Source: Klebsiella sp. WP3-W18-ESBL-02
GTDB lineage: Bacteria; Pseudomonadota; Gammaproteobacteria; Enterobacterales; Enterobacteriaceae
DNA: 64,000 nt
NCBI RefSeq assembly: GCF_014168815.1
Contig: NZ_AP021972.1
Location: forward strand, 3,038,001-3,102,000
Reading direction: 5' to 3'
Made by a program: the position numbers and the translations under genes. Position 1 is the stretch's first letter. Each line of letters opens with the position of its first letter. A model generated the notes under the pieces. That model did no database searches. It saw only the letters and a program-made list of their open reading frames with translations, and had not been told where the DNA came from. Positions 27,147 through 35,669 of this stretch are shown here, piece by piece.

Positions 27147-28361
27147 ATGAAAACCGAACATATCCACACTCAGGCATCTCGCCTGATGATTTTTGTCCTG
27201 GCGCTTGGCGCAGGCTTTAGCGTCGCCGCCATCTACTATGCTCAGCCGCTGCTGCCGCTAATGGGGGAAACGTTGAAGCTGAGCGTTGAAGGGATGGGGC
27301 TTATCCCGACGCTGACCCAGGCCGGCTACGCGCTGGGCATTTTGTTCCTGCTGCCGCTCGGCGACCGCTACGATCGCCGCACGCTCATTTTGCTTAAAAG
27401 CCTGTCGCTGGCAGCGCTGCTGCTTGTTTACAGCCTGACCCAGCAGTTTCACTCGCTGCTGGCGGTCAGCCTGCTCATCGGTATGGCGGCCACCATGGCG
27501 CAAGACATCGTTCCGGCGGCGGCCATCCTCGCCCCGGCGGGTAAGCAAGGGAAGATGGTCGGCACGGTCATGACCGGCCTGCTGCTAGGGATCCTGCTGT
27601 CGCGTACCGTCAGCGGCGTGGTGGGTGAGCTGTTCGGCTGGCGCGTGATGTATCAGGCCGCCGCCGTCAGTATTGCGCTGATTGGCGCGCTGCTGTGGCG
27701 CGTGCTGCCGCACTTTACCGCCCACTCCGAGCTGCGCTACCCGGCGCTGATGATGTCGATGGCGCACCTGTGGCGTCGTTATCCCACGCTGCGCCGCGCC
27801 GCGATGGCGCAGGGCTTTCTGTCCATCGCCTTTAGTGCTTTCTGGTCAACGCTGGCGGTGATGCTGGCCGAACGTTACCACATGGGTAGCGCGGTCGCCG
27901 GGGGTTTTGGTATCGCCGGGGCGGCGGGCGCGCTGGCCGCCCCGCTGGCAGGTGGTTTAGCCGATAAAGTAGGCGCGGAAAAGGTTACCCAGTTGGGTGC
28001 TCTGCTGGTCAGCATTTCGTTTGCCCTGATGTTCCTGCTGCCTGCCCTGCCGCCGATGGCCCAGCTGGCGCTGATTGCCATCTCCGCGATCGGCTTTGAC
28101 CTGGGTCTGCAATCAAGCCTGGTGGCGCACCAGAATCTGGTCTATAGCCTGGAACCTCAGGCGCGCGGTCGCCTGAATGCGCTGCTGTTTACCGGCGTGT
28201 TTATCGGCATGTCCGTGGGCTCCGTGCTGGGCACGCAGGTGTATTCACTGGCAGGCTGGGAAGGCGTGGTGGCGTTAGCGACGGTCGCAGGCCTGGTGGC
28301 GCTGGCTATTCGCGTGAGTGAAACCTACCGTCTGCGCCAGACGGCGCTTAACGCGCGATAA
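27147..28361 (+). CDS. Major facilitator superfamily transporter (accessory)
   Basis: This 404-residue inner-membrane protein has about 12 predicted hydrophobic segments. The MFS signature between segments 2 and 3 is visible as FLLPLGDRYDRRTLILL, and a second-half counterpart is LAGGLADKVGAEKV. It resembles DHA1-type drug or metabolite exporters. Its partner is the divergent LysR gene. I cannot assign the substrate; similar LysR-MFS pairs often protect against a small toxic compound. Confidence 0.9.
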   Translation: MKTEHIHTQASRLMIFVLALGAGFSVAAIYYAQPLLPLMGETLKLSVEGMGLIPTLTQAGYALGILFLLPLGDRYDRRTLILLKSLSLAALLLVYSLTQQFHSLLAVSLLIGMAATMAQDIVPAAAILAPAGKQGKMVGTVMTGLLLGILLSRTVSGVVGELFGWRVMYQAAAVSIALIGALLWRVLPHFTAHSELRYPALMMSMAHLWRRYPTLRRAAMAQGFLSIAFSAFWSTLAVMLAERYHMGSAVAGGFGIAGAAGALAAPLAGGLADKVGAEKVTQLGALLVSISFALMFLLPALPPMAQLALIAISAIGFDLGLQSSLVAHQNLVYSLEPQARGRLNALLFTGVFIGMSVGSVLGTQVYSLAGWEGVVALATVAGLVALAIRVSETYRLRQTALNAR

Positions 28362-28364
28362 AAC

Positions 28365-28400
28365 AGGAAAAAAAGCCCGCGACGGGGTAGTGACGCGGGC
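28365..28400 (-). terminator. Intrinsic terminator of the flgKL transcript
   Basis: On the reverse strand GCCCGCG pairs with CGCGGGC and is followed by TTTTTTT, about 45 bp beyond flgL. It also sits right after the convergent MFS gene and could serve both directions. Confidence 0.85.
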
Positions 28401-28446
28401 GACAAAAACATATCCAGTTTCCAGACATGTTCAAAACTGCATGTTG

Positions 28447-29430
28447 TTATTTATTCAGTTGGAACAGTGACATGCCCTGCATATCGGTAAAGGCTTTATA
28501 GGCCGCCTGCAGCGCCGTTTGCTGCATGGTGTAGTTGGAAATCGTCGAGTTCCAGTCCACATCCACCAGGTTGCTCATCTGCTGCGTTTGCGCCAGCGCA
28601 CGGTCATCGCCCAGGGAATCCAGCTTATCCAGCTCATTGAGCTGGGTGCCCAGTTCGGCGCGAACGGTCAGCACGTTATTCAACGCATTGCTCAGGCTGC
28701 GGTTAGTTTTATCAATCGCCGCCGATGCCGTCGCCTGGGCGGTTTCATCGTCAGCGACCGGGATTTTCAGCTGAGCAATGGCCGTATCGAGCGCGGTAAA
28801 AATGTTTTTATCCGCATCCGGCTTGGCATTGCTGGTCGCATTATCAAAAATCAGATTGCCCGTATGCCCGATAACCATGGTCCGCGACGAATCCACCTGC
28901 TGCTCAACGTTGATATTGCCGCCGACGTAGGTGCCATCATCGCTAAACGGTGGCTTATCCGTTTTATAGCCCGCAAAAATGTAACGCCCATTACCGTCCT
29001 GGCTGTTGGCCATATAGCCCGCAAAAATGTAACGCCCATTACCGTCCTGGCTGTTGGCCAGGTTCATTAACTGGTCGCGGATCCCTTGCAGGTCGGTTGC
29101 CAGCGAAGCGCGGTCATCGTCGCTCAGCGTGCCGTTACCGGCATAAACGATCTTCTCCTGCGCCGACTGAATCGCAGTGGTCACCTGCGACAACGTGCTT
29201 TCTTCAATCGATACGCGCTGGGTGGCAAAGGTTCGCGCGGTAGCGTACTGGCTGTTCTGCGCCTGGGCCTGTGACAGCACCACCGCCTGCGACGCGGCGA
29301 CCGGGTCATCCGAGGCGCGGTTAACCCGCTTGCCGGTAGACATCTGTTCGCCGTACTTTAACCATTCAGACTGAGAGTCCGTGATGCCTCTCATATTCTG
29401 CTGGTACATCATGATGGTACTCACGCGCAT
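28447..29430 (-). CDS. flgL: Flagellar hook-filament junction protein FlgL (HAP3)
   Basis: FlgL forms the second junction ring between hook and filament. It has 327 residues (E. coli 317). The conserved N-terminus (MRVSTIMMYQQNM, then STGKRVNRASDDPVAA) and C-terminus (TDMQGMSLFQLNK) form the coiled-coil D0/D1 core. An exact 48-bp tandem duplication repeats 16 residues (ANSQDGNGRYIFAGY plus one) around residues 124-155, at the edge of the central domain. It is the last gene of the cluster, 14 bp after flgK and probably co-transcribed from the flgK sigma-28 promoter. Confidence 0.97.
   Translation of the reverse strand: MRVSTIMMYQQNMRGITDSQSEWLKYGEQMSTGKRVNRASDDPVAASQAVVLSQAQAQNSQYATARTFATQRVSIEESTLSQVTTAIQSAQEKIVYAGNGTLSDDDRASLATDLQGIRDQLMNLANSQDGNGRYIFAGYMANSQDGNGRYIFAGYKTDKPPFSDDGTYVGGNINVEQQVDSSRTMVIGHTGNLIFDNATSNAKPDADKNIFTALDTAIAQLKIPVADDETAQATASAAIDKTNRSLSNALNNVLTVRAELGTQLNELDKLDSLGDDRALAQTQQMSNLVDVDWNSTISNYTMQQTALQAAYKAFTDMQGMSLFQLNK
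28965..29060. repeat. Perfect 2 x 48-bp tandem duplication inside flgL
   Basis: Bases 28965-29012 and 29013-29060 are identical and in frame, each coding a 16-residue unit with GNGRYIFAGY. E. coli FlgL, as I recall it, has one copy. The perfect identity suggests a recent event or an assembly error. Confidence 0.95.
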
Positions 29431-29444
29431 GGCTGCCCCCTTCC

Positions 29445-31112
29445 TTAGCGGATATTAATTAATGCATCGAACAGCGTGCTGGCGGTTTGCAGCACCTGCG
29501 CATTGGCCAGATAGTACTGCTGAAACAGCTGCAGGTTACCGTACTCTTCGTCGAGGTTAACCCCGGAGATAGACTGCTGCTGATTGCTCAGCTGGGTCAC
29601 CACGTTCGCCTGAGTGGTACTGCTGCTCTTCAGCGTCGCCGTTTGGGTACCGATATTACTGACCAGCGCGGCGTAGGCATCGTTAAAGGTCTTCGATCCG
29701 CCGACTACCTTGCTGTTTTGCAGATCCAGCAGCTTCTGTCCGTTACGGTTATCGCTTTCACCCACGCTCGTGCCAGTGGTGGTATCCGCCAGCCCCATCG
29801 CAATCTGCGATTCACTGCTGATGGCCACCTTCATATTCACAATGGTGTCGCTGACCGGTTTAACGGTAAAGCTGTCGCCGGTGTTGGCAGCGCCCTTGGT
29901 GCTGTCAACTTTGACCGACAGACCATCAAACACCAGAGTCTGCGCGTCGCTGGTCGGGTCCAGCGTCACGCTCGTGTTGTTGGACAGACGAGTCACTTCC
30001 CAGCCGGAATCGGTTTTGGTAATACGATAATCGGTCGCCTGCACCGCCGATGAACTGGTCATCGTCGCCGTCAGCTCGGCTTTACCGCTGTTTTTACCGT
30101 TAGCCACTACCGATGGATCGCCGAAGTCGAAGAAATCGACGTTGGTGTTGCCATCGGCATCAATCCCGCCGCGATGCACCTGGTTAAACGCGTCGGCAAA
30201 GGCCAGCGCCATCTGGTTCAGGCTATTACGGGTCTGGTCCAGGTCCTGTGAACGGAAGGTCAGCAGGCCGCCCAGCGAACCGGTGGTCAGCAGTTTTTCC
30301 GGGATTTCCACGTTGCCGGCTACATTATCCACATACGCTACGGTCGTGCGCGACGCGTCTGCGCTGCTCGGTACCGCGGCAAGCTGGTTTGACTTCGTCC
30401 CCGCCACCAGCGTATAGCCGTTGGCCATGGTGATGTTGTAGGTGCTGCCGTCCTGCACGCTGACTTCCACGCCCACCAGCTTGTTCAGATCGCTCACCAG
30501 TTGATCGCGCTGGTCCAGCAGGTCGTTCGGTGACGCTCCGGCGCCCACGCCGGTCAGGCGCGAGATCTTGTCGTTGAGGCTGGCGATCTGTGAGGTGTAG
30601 TTGTTGATCTGATCAACGCTCGAGGCAATCGACAGGTTAACCTGCTTGTCCTGATCGCGCAGATACTGATCCGTCACCTTAAACTGGTTCACGACGCCGT
30701 CGGCCTTGCCGAGCACGGTCTGGCGCGCCGCCGGATCTTCGGCGTTGCTGACCAGCGTTTGCAGGCTGCTGAAGAAATCCTGCAGCGTTGTCGACAGGTT
30801 GTTGGTTGAGCTGGAGAGCATATTGTCAATTTTCGACACCTGCTCATAGCGGGTGGTTAAACCGCTGCTCTGGCTCTGCGCCGAGCGCAGCTGGTTGGTA
30901 ATGAAGGCATTATATTCACGCTGCACGCCAGAGACGTACACACCGTTGCCCACCCAACCGCCGGCACCCAGCGTACTGTTGGCAGAGGCCAGCACCGTTG
31001 TCTGACGCGTGTAGCCGGCGACGTTATAGCTTGCGATGTTGTTACTGGTGGTATTCAGCGCCGACTGCGCGGCGCTGAGCCCGCTCATCGCGCTGTTAAT
31101 TAAACTGGACAT
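29445..31112 (-). CDS. flgK: Flagellar hook-filament junction protein FlgK (HAP1)
   Basis: FlgK is the first hook-filament junction protein, exported by the flagellar type III system. It has 555 residues. The N-terminal heptad region starts SSLINSAMSGLSAAQSALNT, with the conserved ASYNVAGYTRQT (flagellar rod signature-like), and the C-terminus GVNLDEEYGNLQLFQQYY is typical. The variable domain is in the middle. It is preceded by a good sigma-28 promoter in the flgJ-flgK gap. Confidence 0.97.
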   Translation of the reverse strand: MSSLINSAMSGLSAAQSALNTTSNNIASYNVAGYTRQTTVLASANSTLGAGGWVGNGVYVSGVQREYNAFITNQLRSAQSQSSGLTTRYEQVSKIDNMLSSSTNNLSTTLQDFFSSLQTLVSNAEDPAARQTVLGKADGVVNQFKVTDQYLRDQDKQVNLSIASSVDQINNYTSQIASLNDKISRLTGVGAGASPNDLLDQRDQLVSDLNKLVGVEVSVQDGSTYNITMANGYTLVAGTKSNQLAAVPSSADASRTTVAYVDNVAGNVEIPEKLLTTGSLGGLLTFRSQDLDQTRNSLNQMALAFADAFNQVHRGGIDADGNTNVDFFDFGDPSVVANGKNSGKAELTATMTSSSAVQATDYRITKTDSGWEVTRLSNNTSVTLDPTSDAQTLVFDGLSVKVDSTKGAANTGDSFTVKPVSDTIVNMKVAISSESQIAMGLADTTTGTSVGESDNRNGQKLLDLQNSKVVGGSKTFNDAYAALVSNIGTQTATLKSSSTTQANVVTQLSNQQQSISGVNLDEEYGNLQLFQQYYLANAQVLQTASTLFDALINIR

Positions 31113-31142
31113 GAACGCTCCTTCTTAAGACCATGGTATTAC

Positions 31143-31169
31143 TTATCGGTTGGCGGACGGCAAACTTGA
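31143..31169 (-). promoter_or_regulatory. Sigma-28 (FliA) class 3 promoter of flgKL
   Basis: The reverse strand reads TCAA, 15 nt, ACCGATAA, against the consensus TAAA-N15-GCCGATAA. It lies 31 bp upstream of flgK. Confidence 0.85.
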
Positions 31170-31175
31170 GATGAA

Positions 31176-32126
31176 TCAGAACAGATTTTCAATATCATTT
31201 CGGTAGGCGCTGCTGACCTTATCGCTCATTGATTTCAACTGCTGAATCATGCTGGTCAGCTTACGCGCGTACTGCGGATCGGTCGCATATCCGGCGTTCT
31301 GTAGCGCCTGCGCGCCCTGCTCTGCCGTCGCCGCCGAGGTCACCGCCGCATAGCGCGGGTTGCGGGTCAGCAGGCTGACATAGTCAGACAGCGCTTCCAG
31401 ATACGAGCCGTAAACGCGGAACTTCGCCTTCACCTTTTTCGCCTCGCCGTTTTCAAATTCTGTGGTGGTGATCTCGGTAACCTTGCCCTTCCAGTCGCCG
31501 GACGCTTTCACGCCAAACAGGTTAAAGCTTGGTTCACCGTTCTCGCGGCGAATCTGCCGCTGGCCCCAGCCAGATTCCAGCGCCGCCTGCGCCAGAATCA
31601 GGTGATGCGGAATACCGCTCTGCTCGCTCGCCAGCCGCGCGGGCAGCGACAGCTGTGCGAGGAAGTCTTTACTGTCGCCGGACAGCGGCGTATCGCTGTT
31701 GTCCGGCGCCTTCGGCAGCGCTTTACGCACCATCTGCGTCAGCGCGGCGTTCTGGTAGCTGGTGACCGTTTGCATATCAAACTTCATCGGAACCTGGCCG
31801 ACGGAGTCAGCCGGTTCCTGCTGCTGCGCCGACAGCTGTTTGACCATCTCATCGGCCAGGCCAAGGCCCTTCCCGGCGGTCATCTGCTGGGCGATTTGCT
31901 GGTCATACATACTGGTATAGAGCCGGGTCTGATCGCTGCTGAACAGCCCGTCTTTGGGCAGGGCTTCGCGCATACTTTTCAACATCATCTGCACGAACAT
32001 CCCCTCCACCTGACGCGCCACCGGACGCAGGTTGGCCTGCGGGTCTTGCCCGGCTTTGGTTTTCAGCTCGTTCAGCGACTGCGCATCCCACGCGGCGCTA
32101 GACAGTAATTTGCTGTCGGTCAGCAT
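31176..32126 (-). CDS. flgJ: Flagellar rod cap / peptidoglycan hydrolase FlgJ
   Basis: FlgJ caps the growing rod and cuts a hole in peptidoglycan. It has 316 residues: an N-terminal rod-cap domain (RQVEGMFVQMMLKSMREALPK) and a C-terminal beta-N-acetylglucosaminidase domain from about residue 155, with AQAALESGWGQRQI carrying the catalytic glutamate and the YGSYLEALSDY segment. Its start overlaps the flgI stop by one base (TGATG). Confidence 0.97.
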   Translation of the reverse strand: MLTDSKLLSSAAWDAQSLNELKTKAGQDPQANLRPVARQVEGMFVQMMLKSMREALPKDGLFSSDQTRLYTSMYDQQIAQQMTAGKGLGLADEMVKQLSAQQQEPADSVGQVPMKFDMQTVTSYQNAALTQMVRKALPKAPDNSDTPLSGDSKDFLAQLSLPARLASEQSGIPHHLILAQAALESGWGQRQIRRENGEPSFNLFGVKASGDWKGKVTEITTTEFENGEAKKVKAKFRVYGSYLEALSDYVSLLTRNPRYAAVTSAATAEQGAQALQNAGYATDPQYARKLTSMIQQLKSMSDKVSSAYRNDIENLF

Positions 32127-33223
32127 CAGACAATCTCCACCTTGGCGCGCAGGCAGCCCGCGCTCTGCATGGCCTGAATAATCGACATCAGCTCCATTGG
32201 CGAAGCGCCCAGTGCGTTCAGCGCGCGCACTACGTTGTTAAGATTGGCGCTAGCGCGCACGCTCTGCAACGAACCGCCGCTCTGGCGCAGGTCTATCTGG
32301 GTTTGCGGTGTAACCACCGTCTGACCACCGGCGAACGGCGTATCCGGCTGGCTGACCTGCGCGGAACGGTTAACCGACACGGAGAGATTGCCCTGCGCCA
32401 CGGCACAGGTATCCAGCGTCACTTCGCGGTTCATCACCACCGAACCGGTACGCGAGTTGATAATGATCTTCGCGTCCTGCGGCGGCATCCCCACTTCCAG
32501 GTTCTGGATATCGGCCAGTAACCGCACCTGACCGCTGCCACCGACCGGCGCGCGCACCTGGACGGTACGCGCGTCCAGCGCGGTGGCGTTACCCAGGCTG
32601 CTGCGGCGGTTAATGGTGTCGGCAATCTGCTGCGCCATAGTGAAGTCATCATCATTGAGCTGCAGATTGATGGTGTTGCCCGCGCCGAACTGGCTCGGCA
32701 GCTCGCGTTCAATGGTCGCGCCGCCGGTGATACGCCCGCCGTTAAGCTGGTTCACCTGAACGCTGCTGCCGCCCGCCGACGCGCCCGCGCCGCCGACCAG
32801 AATGTTGCCTTGAGCCAGCGCATACACCTGACTGTCGACGCCCTTCATCGGGGTCATCAGCAGCGTGCCGCCGCGCAGGCTTTTGGCGTTGCCCATGGAA
32901 GAGACCACCACATCGATGGTCTGCCCCTGACGACCAAAGGCCGGTAGCTGTGCGGTTACCATCACCGCCGCCACGTTTTTCAGCTGCATATTCGTGCCCG
33001 CTGGGACGGTGATCCCCAGCTGCGACAGCATGTTATTCAGGCTCTGGGTGGTGAACGGTGTCTGGGTCGTCTGATCGCCCGTGCCGTCCAGGCCCACGAC
33101 CAGACCGTAGCCTATCAGCGAGTTTTCCCTGACGCCCTGGACGCTGGTCAGATCGCGGATGCGCTCGGCGTGCGCCAGGCCGGTGACCAGCACCAGCGCC
33201 AGAGTAAGCAGAGTTTTAAACAT
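32126..33223 (-). CDS. flgI: Flagellar P-ring protein FlgI
   Basis: FlgI is the periplasmic ring subunit that bushes the rod in the peptidoglycan layer. It has 365 residues with a Sec signal peptide (MFKTLLTLALVLVTGLAHA). Family segments are RIRDLTSVQGVRENSLIGYG, GTGDQT, and TLDTCAVAQGNLSV, where the cysteine can form the stabilising disulfide made by DsbA. Co-operonic with flgH (11 bp gap). Confidence 0.97.
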   Translation of the reverse strand: MFKTLLTLALVLVTGLAHAERIRDLTSVQGVRENSLIGYGLVVGLDGTGDQTTQTPFTTQSLNNMLSQLGITVPAGTNMQLKNVAAVMVTAQLPAFGRQGQTIDVVVSSMGNAKSLRGGTLLMTPMKGVDSQVYALAQGNILVGGAGASAGGSSVQVNQLNGGRITGGATIERELPSQFGAGNTINLQLNDDDFTMAQQIADTINRRSSLGNATALDARTVQVRAPVGGSGQVRLLADIQNLEVGMPPQDAKIIINSRTGSVVMNREVTLDTCAVAQGNLSVSVNRSAQVSQPDTPFAGGQTVVTPQTQIDLRQSGGSLQSVRASANLNNVVRALNALGASPMELMSIIQAMQSAGCLRAKVEIV

Positions 33224-33234
33224 GGTTCACCTCG

Positions 33235-33933
33235 TTACATCGGCGATAAGTTAAGGAAGAAACGCTGCAGCCAGCCCATATTCTGCGCTTCGTTGATATA
33301 GCCGTTGCCGACGTATTCGATGCGCGCATCCGCCACCTGCGTCGACGGAACGGTGTTACTACCGCTGATCGTGCGCGGGTTAACCACGCCGGAGAAGCGG
33401 ATAAATTCGGTCCCCTGGTTGATGGCGATTTGTTTCTCGCCCACCACGTGCAGGTTGCCGTTGACCAGCACCTGGTCGACGGTCACGGTCAGCGTGCCGC
33501 TAAAGGTGTTGCTGGCATTCGCGCCGCCCTTACCGTTAAACGAGTTGCTGCCGGAAGAGTCCACGTCGGCGCGCGCATTGCCAAACAGCCCTTGCAGATA
33601 GCGCGGCACCGTATCAATGCCAAAGCTGGTTTTGCCATCGCGGCTGGCATTCGCTGACGAGCTCTTGCTTGCGCTGACGTTTTCCTGCAGCTGAATGGTC
33701 AGCGTATCGCCAATATTGCGCGGACGACGGTCTTCAAACAGCGGCTGGTAGCCGTAGTTAATCGGCTGAGCGGTCTGGAAAATAGAACCGTTCACCACCG
33801 GCACCGGGCCGGGGATCGGTTGTGCGGTCGTCGCCCCTTCGACCAGCGGCTTAGAGGGGATCCATGCACATCCCGCCACGCTCATGGCGATGACGGTTAA
33901 AAGCGGATAACGAAACGCTGCGGATTTTTGCAT
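33235..33933 (-). CDS. flgH: Flagellar L-ring lipoprotein FlgH
   Basis: FlgH is the outer-membrane ring lipoprotein. It has 232 residues with a lipobox VAGC near residue 22. Conserved segments are PLFEDRRPRNIGDTLTIQL and the C-terminal GYINEAQNMGWLQRFFLNLSP. Its 5' side is separated from flgG by a BIME, which is an unusual interruption of this operon. Confidence 0.97.
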   Translation of the reverse strand: MQKSAAFRYPLLTVIAMSVAGCAWIPSKPLVEGATTAQPIPGPVPVVNGSIFQTAQPINYGYQPLFEDRRPRNIGDTLTIQLQENVSASKSSSANASRDGKTSFGIDTVPRYLQGLFGNARADVDSSGSNSFNGKGGANASNTFSGTLTVTVDQVLVNGNLHVVGEKQIAINQGTEFIRFSGVVNPRTISGSNTVPSTQVADARIEYVGNGYINEAQNMGWLQRFFLNLSPM

Positions 33934-33995
33934 TGTTTTCTTCTTCTGAATCTCGGGAACATCTCGGCCTCGCGTCGCTCAGCCTGGCGACGGAG

Positions 33996-34081
33996 TGCCG
34001 GATGGCGGCTTCGCCTTATCCGGCCTACAAACGATGGAAGTCCGTAGGCCGGATAAGCAACGTGAGCGTCGCCATCCGGCA
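33996..34081. repeat. BIME (two inverted REP units) between flgG and flgH
   Basis: The first unit is TGCCGGATGGCGGCTTCGCC to CTTATCCGGCCTACA (33996-34029). The second is its inverted partner GTAGGCCGGATAAGC to GCCATCCGGCA (34044-34081). The pair fills the intercistronic space within the flgBCDEFGHIJ operon. Confidence 0.92.
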
Positions 34082-34102
34082 ATGTAGTCGCCCTGCTTAC
34101 CG

Positions 34103-34885
34103 TTACAGCTGCGTCAGTTTTTGCAGCATCTGGTCAGTCGTCGATACCGCTTTACTGTTGATTTCGTACGCACGCTGCACCTGAATCATGTTGACCAGCT
34201 CTTCCGCCACGTTGACGTTCGAGGTTTCAACATAGCCCTGATACAGCAGCCCCGCGCCGTTCAAGCCCGGCGTGGTGTCGTTCGGTGCGCCCGACGCCTG
34301 GGTTTCGATGTACAGGTTTTCCCCGATGCTTTCGAGACCGGTTTCGTTCATGAAGGTCGACAGGTTCAACTGCCCCACCTGCACCGGATTCGCCTGCCCC
34401 TGCTGGTTCACACTGACGATCCCGTCGCGGCCAATGGTGATGCTGATGGCGTTCGCCGGAATGGTGATCGCCGGCTGCACCTGATAGCCGCTGGAGGTCA
34501 CCAGCTGGCCGTTCTGGTCAACCTGGAACGAGCCGTCGCGGGTATACGCCGACGAGCCGTCCGGCAGCAGGATCTGGAAGAACCCTTCGCCTTTGATCGC
34601 CACGTCTTTGCTGTTATTGGTTTGCGACAGGTTGCCCTGGCTGTGCAGGCGCTCGGTGGCGACGGGGCGTACCCCGGTACCGATCTGCAGGCCGGAAGGC
34701 AGCGTCGTTTGCTCGGATGATTGCGCACCCGGCTGGCGCACGGTTTGATAGAGCAAGTCTTCAAACACCGCGCGCTGGCGCTTAAAACCATTAGTACTGA
34801 CGTTCGCCAGGTTGTTGGCGATAACGTCCATATTGGTTTGCTGCGCGTCGAGACCGGTTTTGGCGATCCACAATGAACTGATCAT
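34103..34885 (-). CDS. flgG: Flagellar distal rod protein FlgG
   Basis: FlgG forms the distal rod. It has 260 residues, the E. coli length. It starts MISSLWIAKTGLDAQQTNMD with the rod/hook signature MDVIANNLANVSTNGFKR, and ends VNMIQVQRAYEINSKAVSTTDQM. It lies 8 bp after flgF. Confidence 0.98.
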   Translation of the reverse strand: MISSLWIAKTGLDAQQTNMDVIANNLANVSTNGFKRQRAVFEDLLYQTVRQPGAQSSEQTTLPSGLQIGTGVRPVATERLHSQGNLSQTNNSKDVAIKGEGFFQILLPDGSSAYTRDGSFQVDQNGQLVTSSGYQVQPAITIPANAISITIGRDGIVSVNQQGQANPVQVGQLNLSTFMNETGLESIGENLYIETQASGAPNDTTPGLNGAGLLYQGYVETSNVNVAEELVNMIQVQRAYEINSKAVSTTDQMLQKLTQL

Positions 34886-34893
34886 AATTTTCC

Positions 34894-35649
34894 TTAGCTC
34901 ATGGACAGCAGCTGGTTAGCTTTCTGCGTGTTTTCATCCACGCTGCTGATAACCTTCATCTGCATTTCAAAACGGCGCGAACTGGCGATCATATCCGCCA
35001 TCGCCGCCACAGGTTTCACGTTGCTCCCCTCCAGCACGCCGGACTGCAGGCGCAGCGTCGGGTCGGCCTGCAGTGCCTGCCCGCGCGCGGCAATGGCCGT
35101 CGGCGTCAGGTGAAACAGCCCGTCATCGCCGCGGGCGACTTCGGTCGGGTTAGCTTTGACCATCTTCAGTTTGCCCACCGGCGACACCGTATTCGGCGGG
35201 TCCCCCGGGGTGAGCGCGGAGATGGTGCCATCGGCGGCAATGGTCACCTGCGAGCCTTCCGGCACGTTCAGCGGCCCGGCTTCGCCGATGACCGGGTTGC
35301 CCTGGATAGTCAGTTGTCCGGTGGCGCTGACCTGGATATTACCGTTGCGGGTATACCCTTCCGTGCCGTCGGCCGCGCGTACCGCCAGCCAGCCGTCCTG
35401 CTGCACCGCGACGTCCAGCGGACGCGCGGTGTAGTCGAGCTGCCCGGGCGTCATATCCGCCCCCGGCGTGGTGGCGGCAACCAGCGTACGGGTTTCCACA
35501 ATCGGGCCGACCACCGGTACCGCGCGCATCGCCGTCAGCTGGGCGCGAAAGCCCGGCGTCGAGGTGTTGGCCAGGTTGCTCGCCGTGACCGCCTGCTGCT
35601 GCATGGTCTGGCTGGCGGCACCCATGGCCGTGTATATGGCGTGATCCAT
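34894..35649 (-). CDS. flgF: Flagellar proximal rod protein FlgF
   Basis: FlgF is a proximal rod protein of 251 residues, starting MDHAIYTAMGAASQTMQQQA with the signature ASNLANTSTPGFRAQ, and a C-terminal helix ASSRRFEMQMKVISSVDENTQ. Its spacing in the operon is tight on both sides (20 and 8 bp). Confidence 0.98.
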   Translation of the reverse strand: MDHAIYTAMGAASQTMQQQAVTASNLANTSTPGFRAQLTAMRAVPVVGPIVETRTLVAATTPGADMTPGQLDYTARPLDVAVQQDGWLAVRAADGTEGYTRNGNIQVSATGQLTIQGNPVIGEAGPLNVPEGSQVTIAADGTISALTPGDPPNTVSPVGKLKMVKANPTEVARGDDGLFHLTPTAIAARGQALQADPTLRLQSGVLEGSNVKPVAAMADMIASSRRFEMQMKVISSVDENTQKANQLLSMS

Positions 35650-35669
35650 AACGTTACCCTGTTAAGCGA

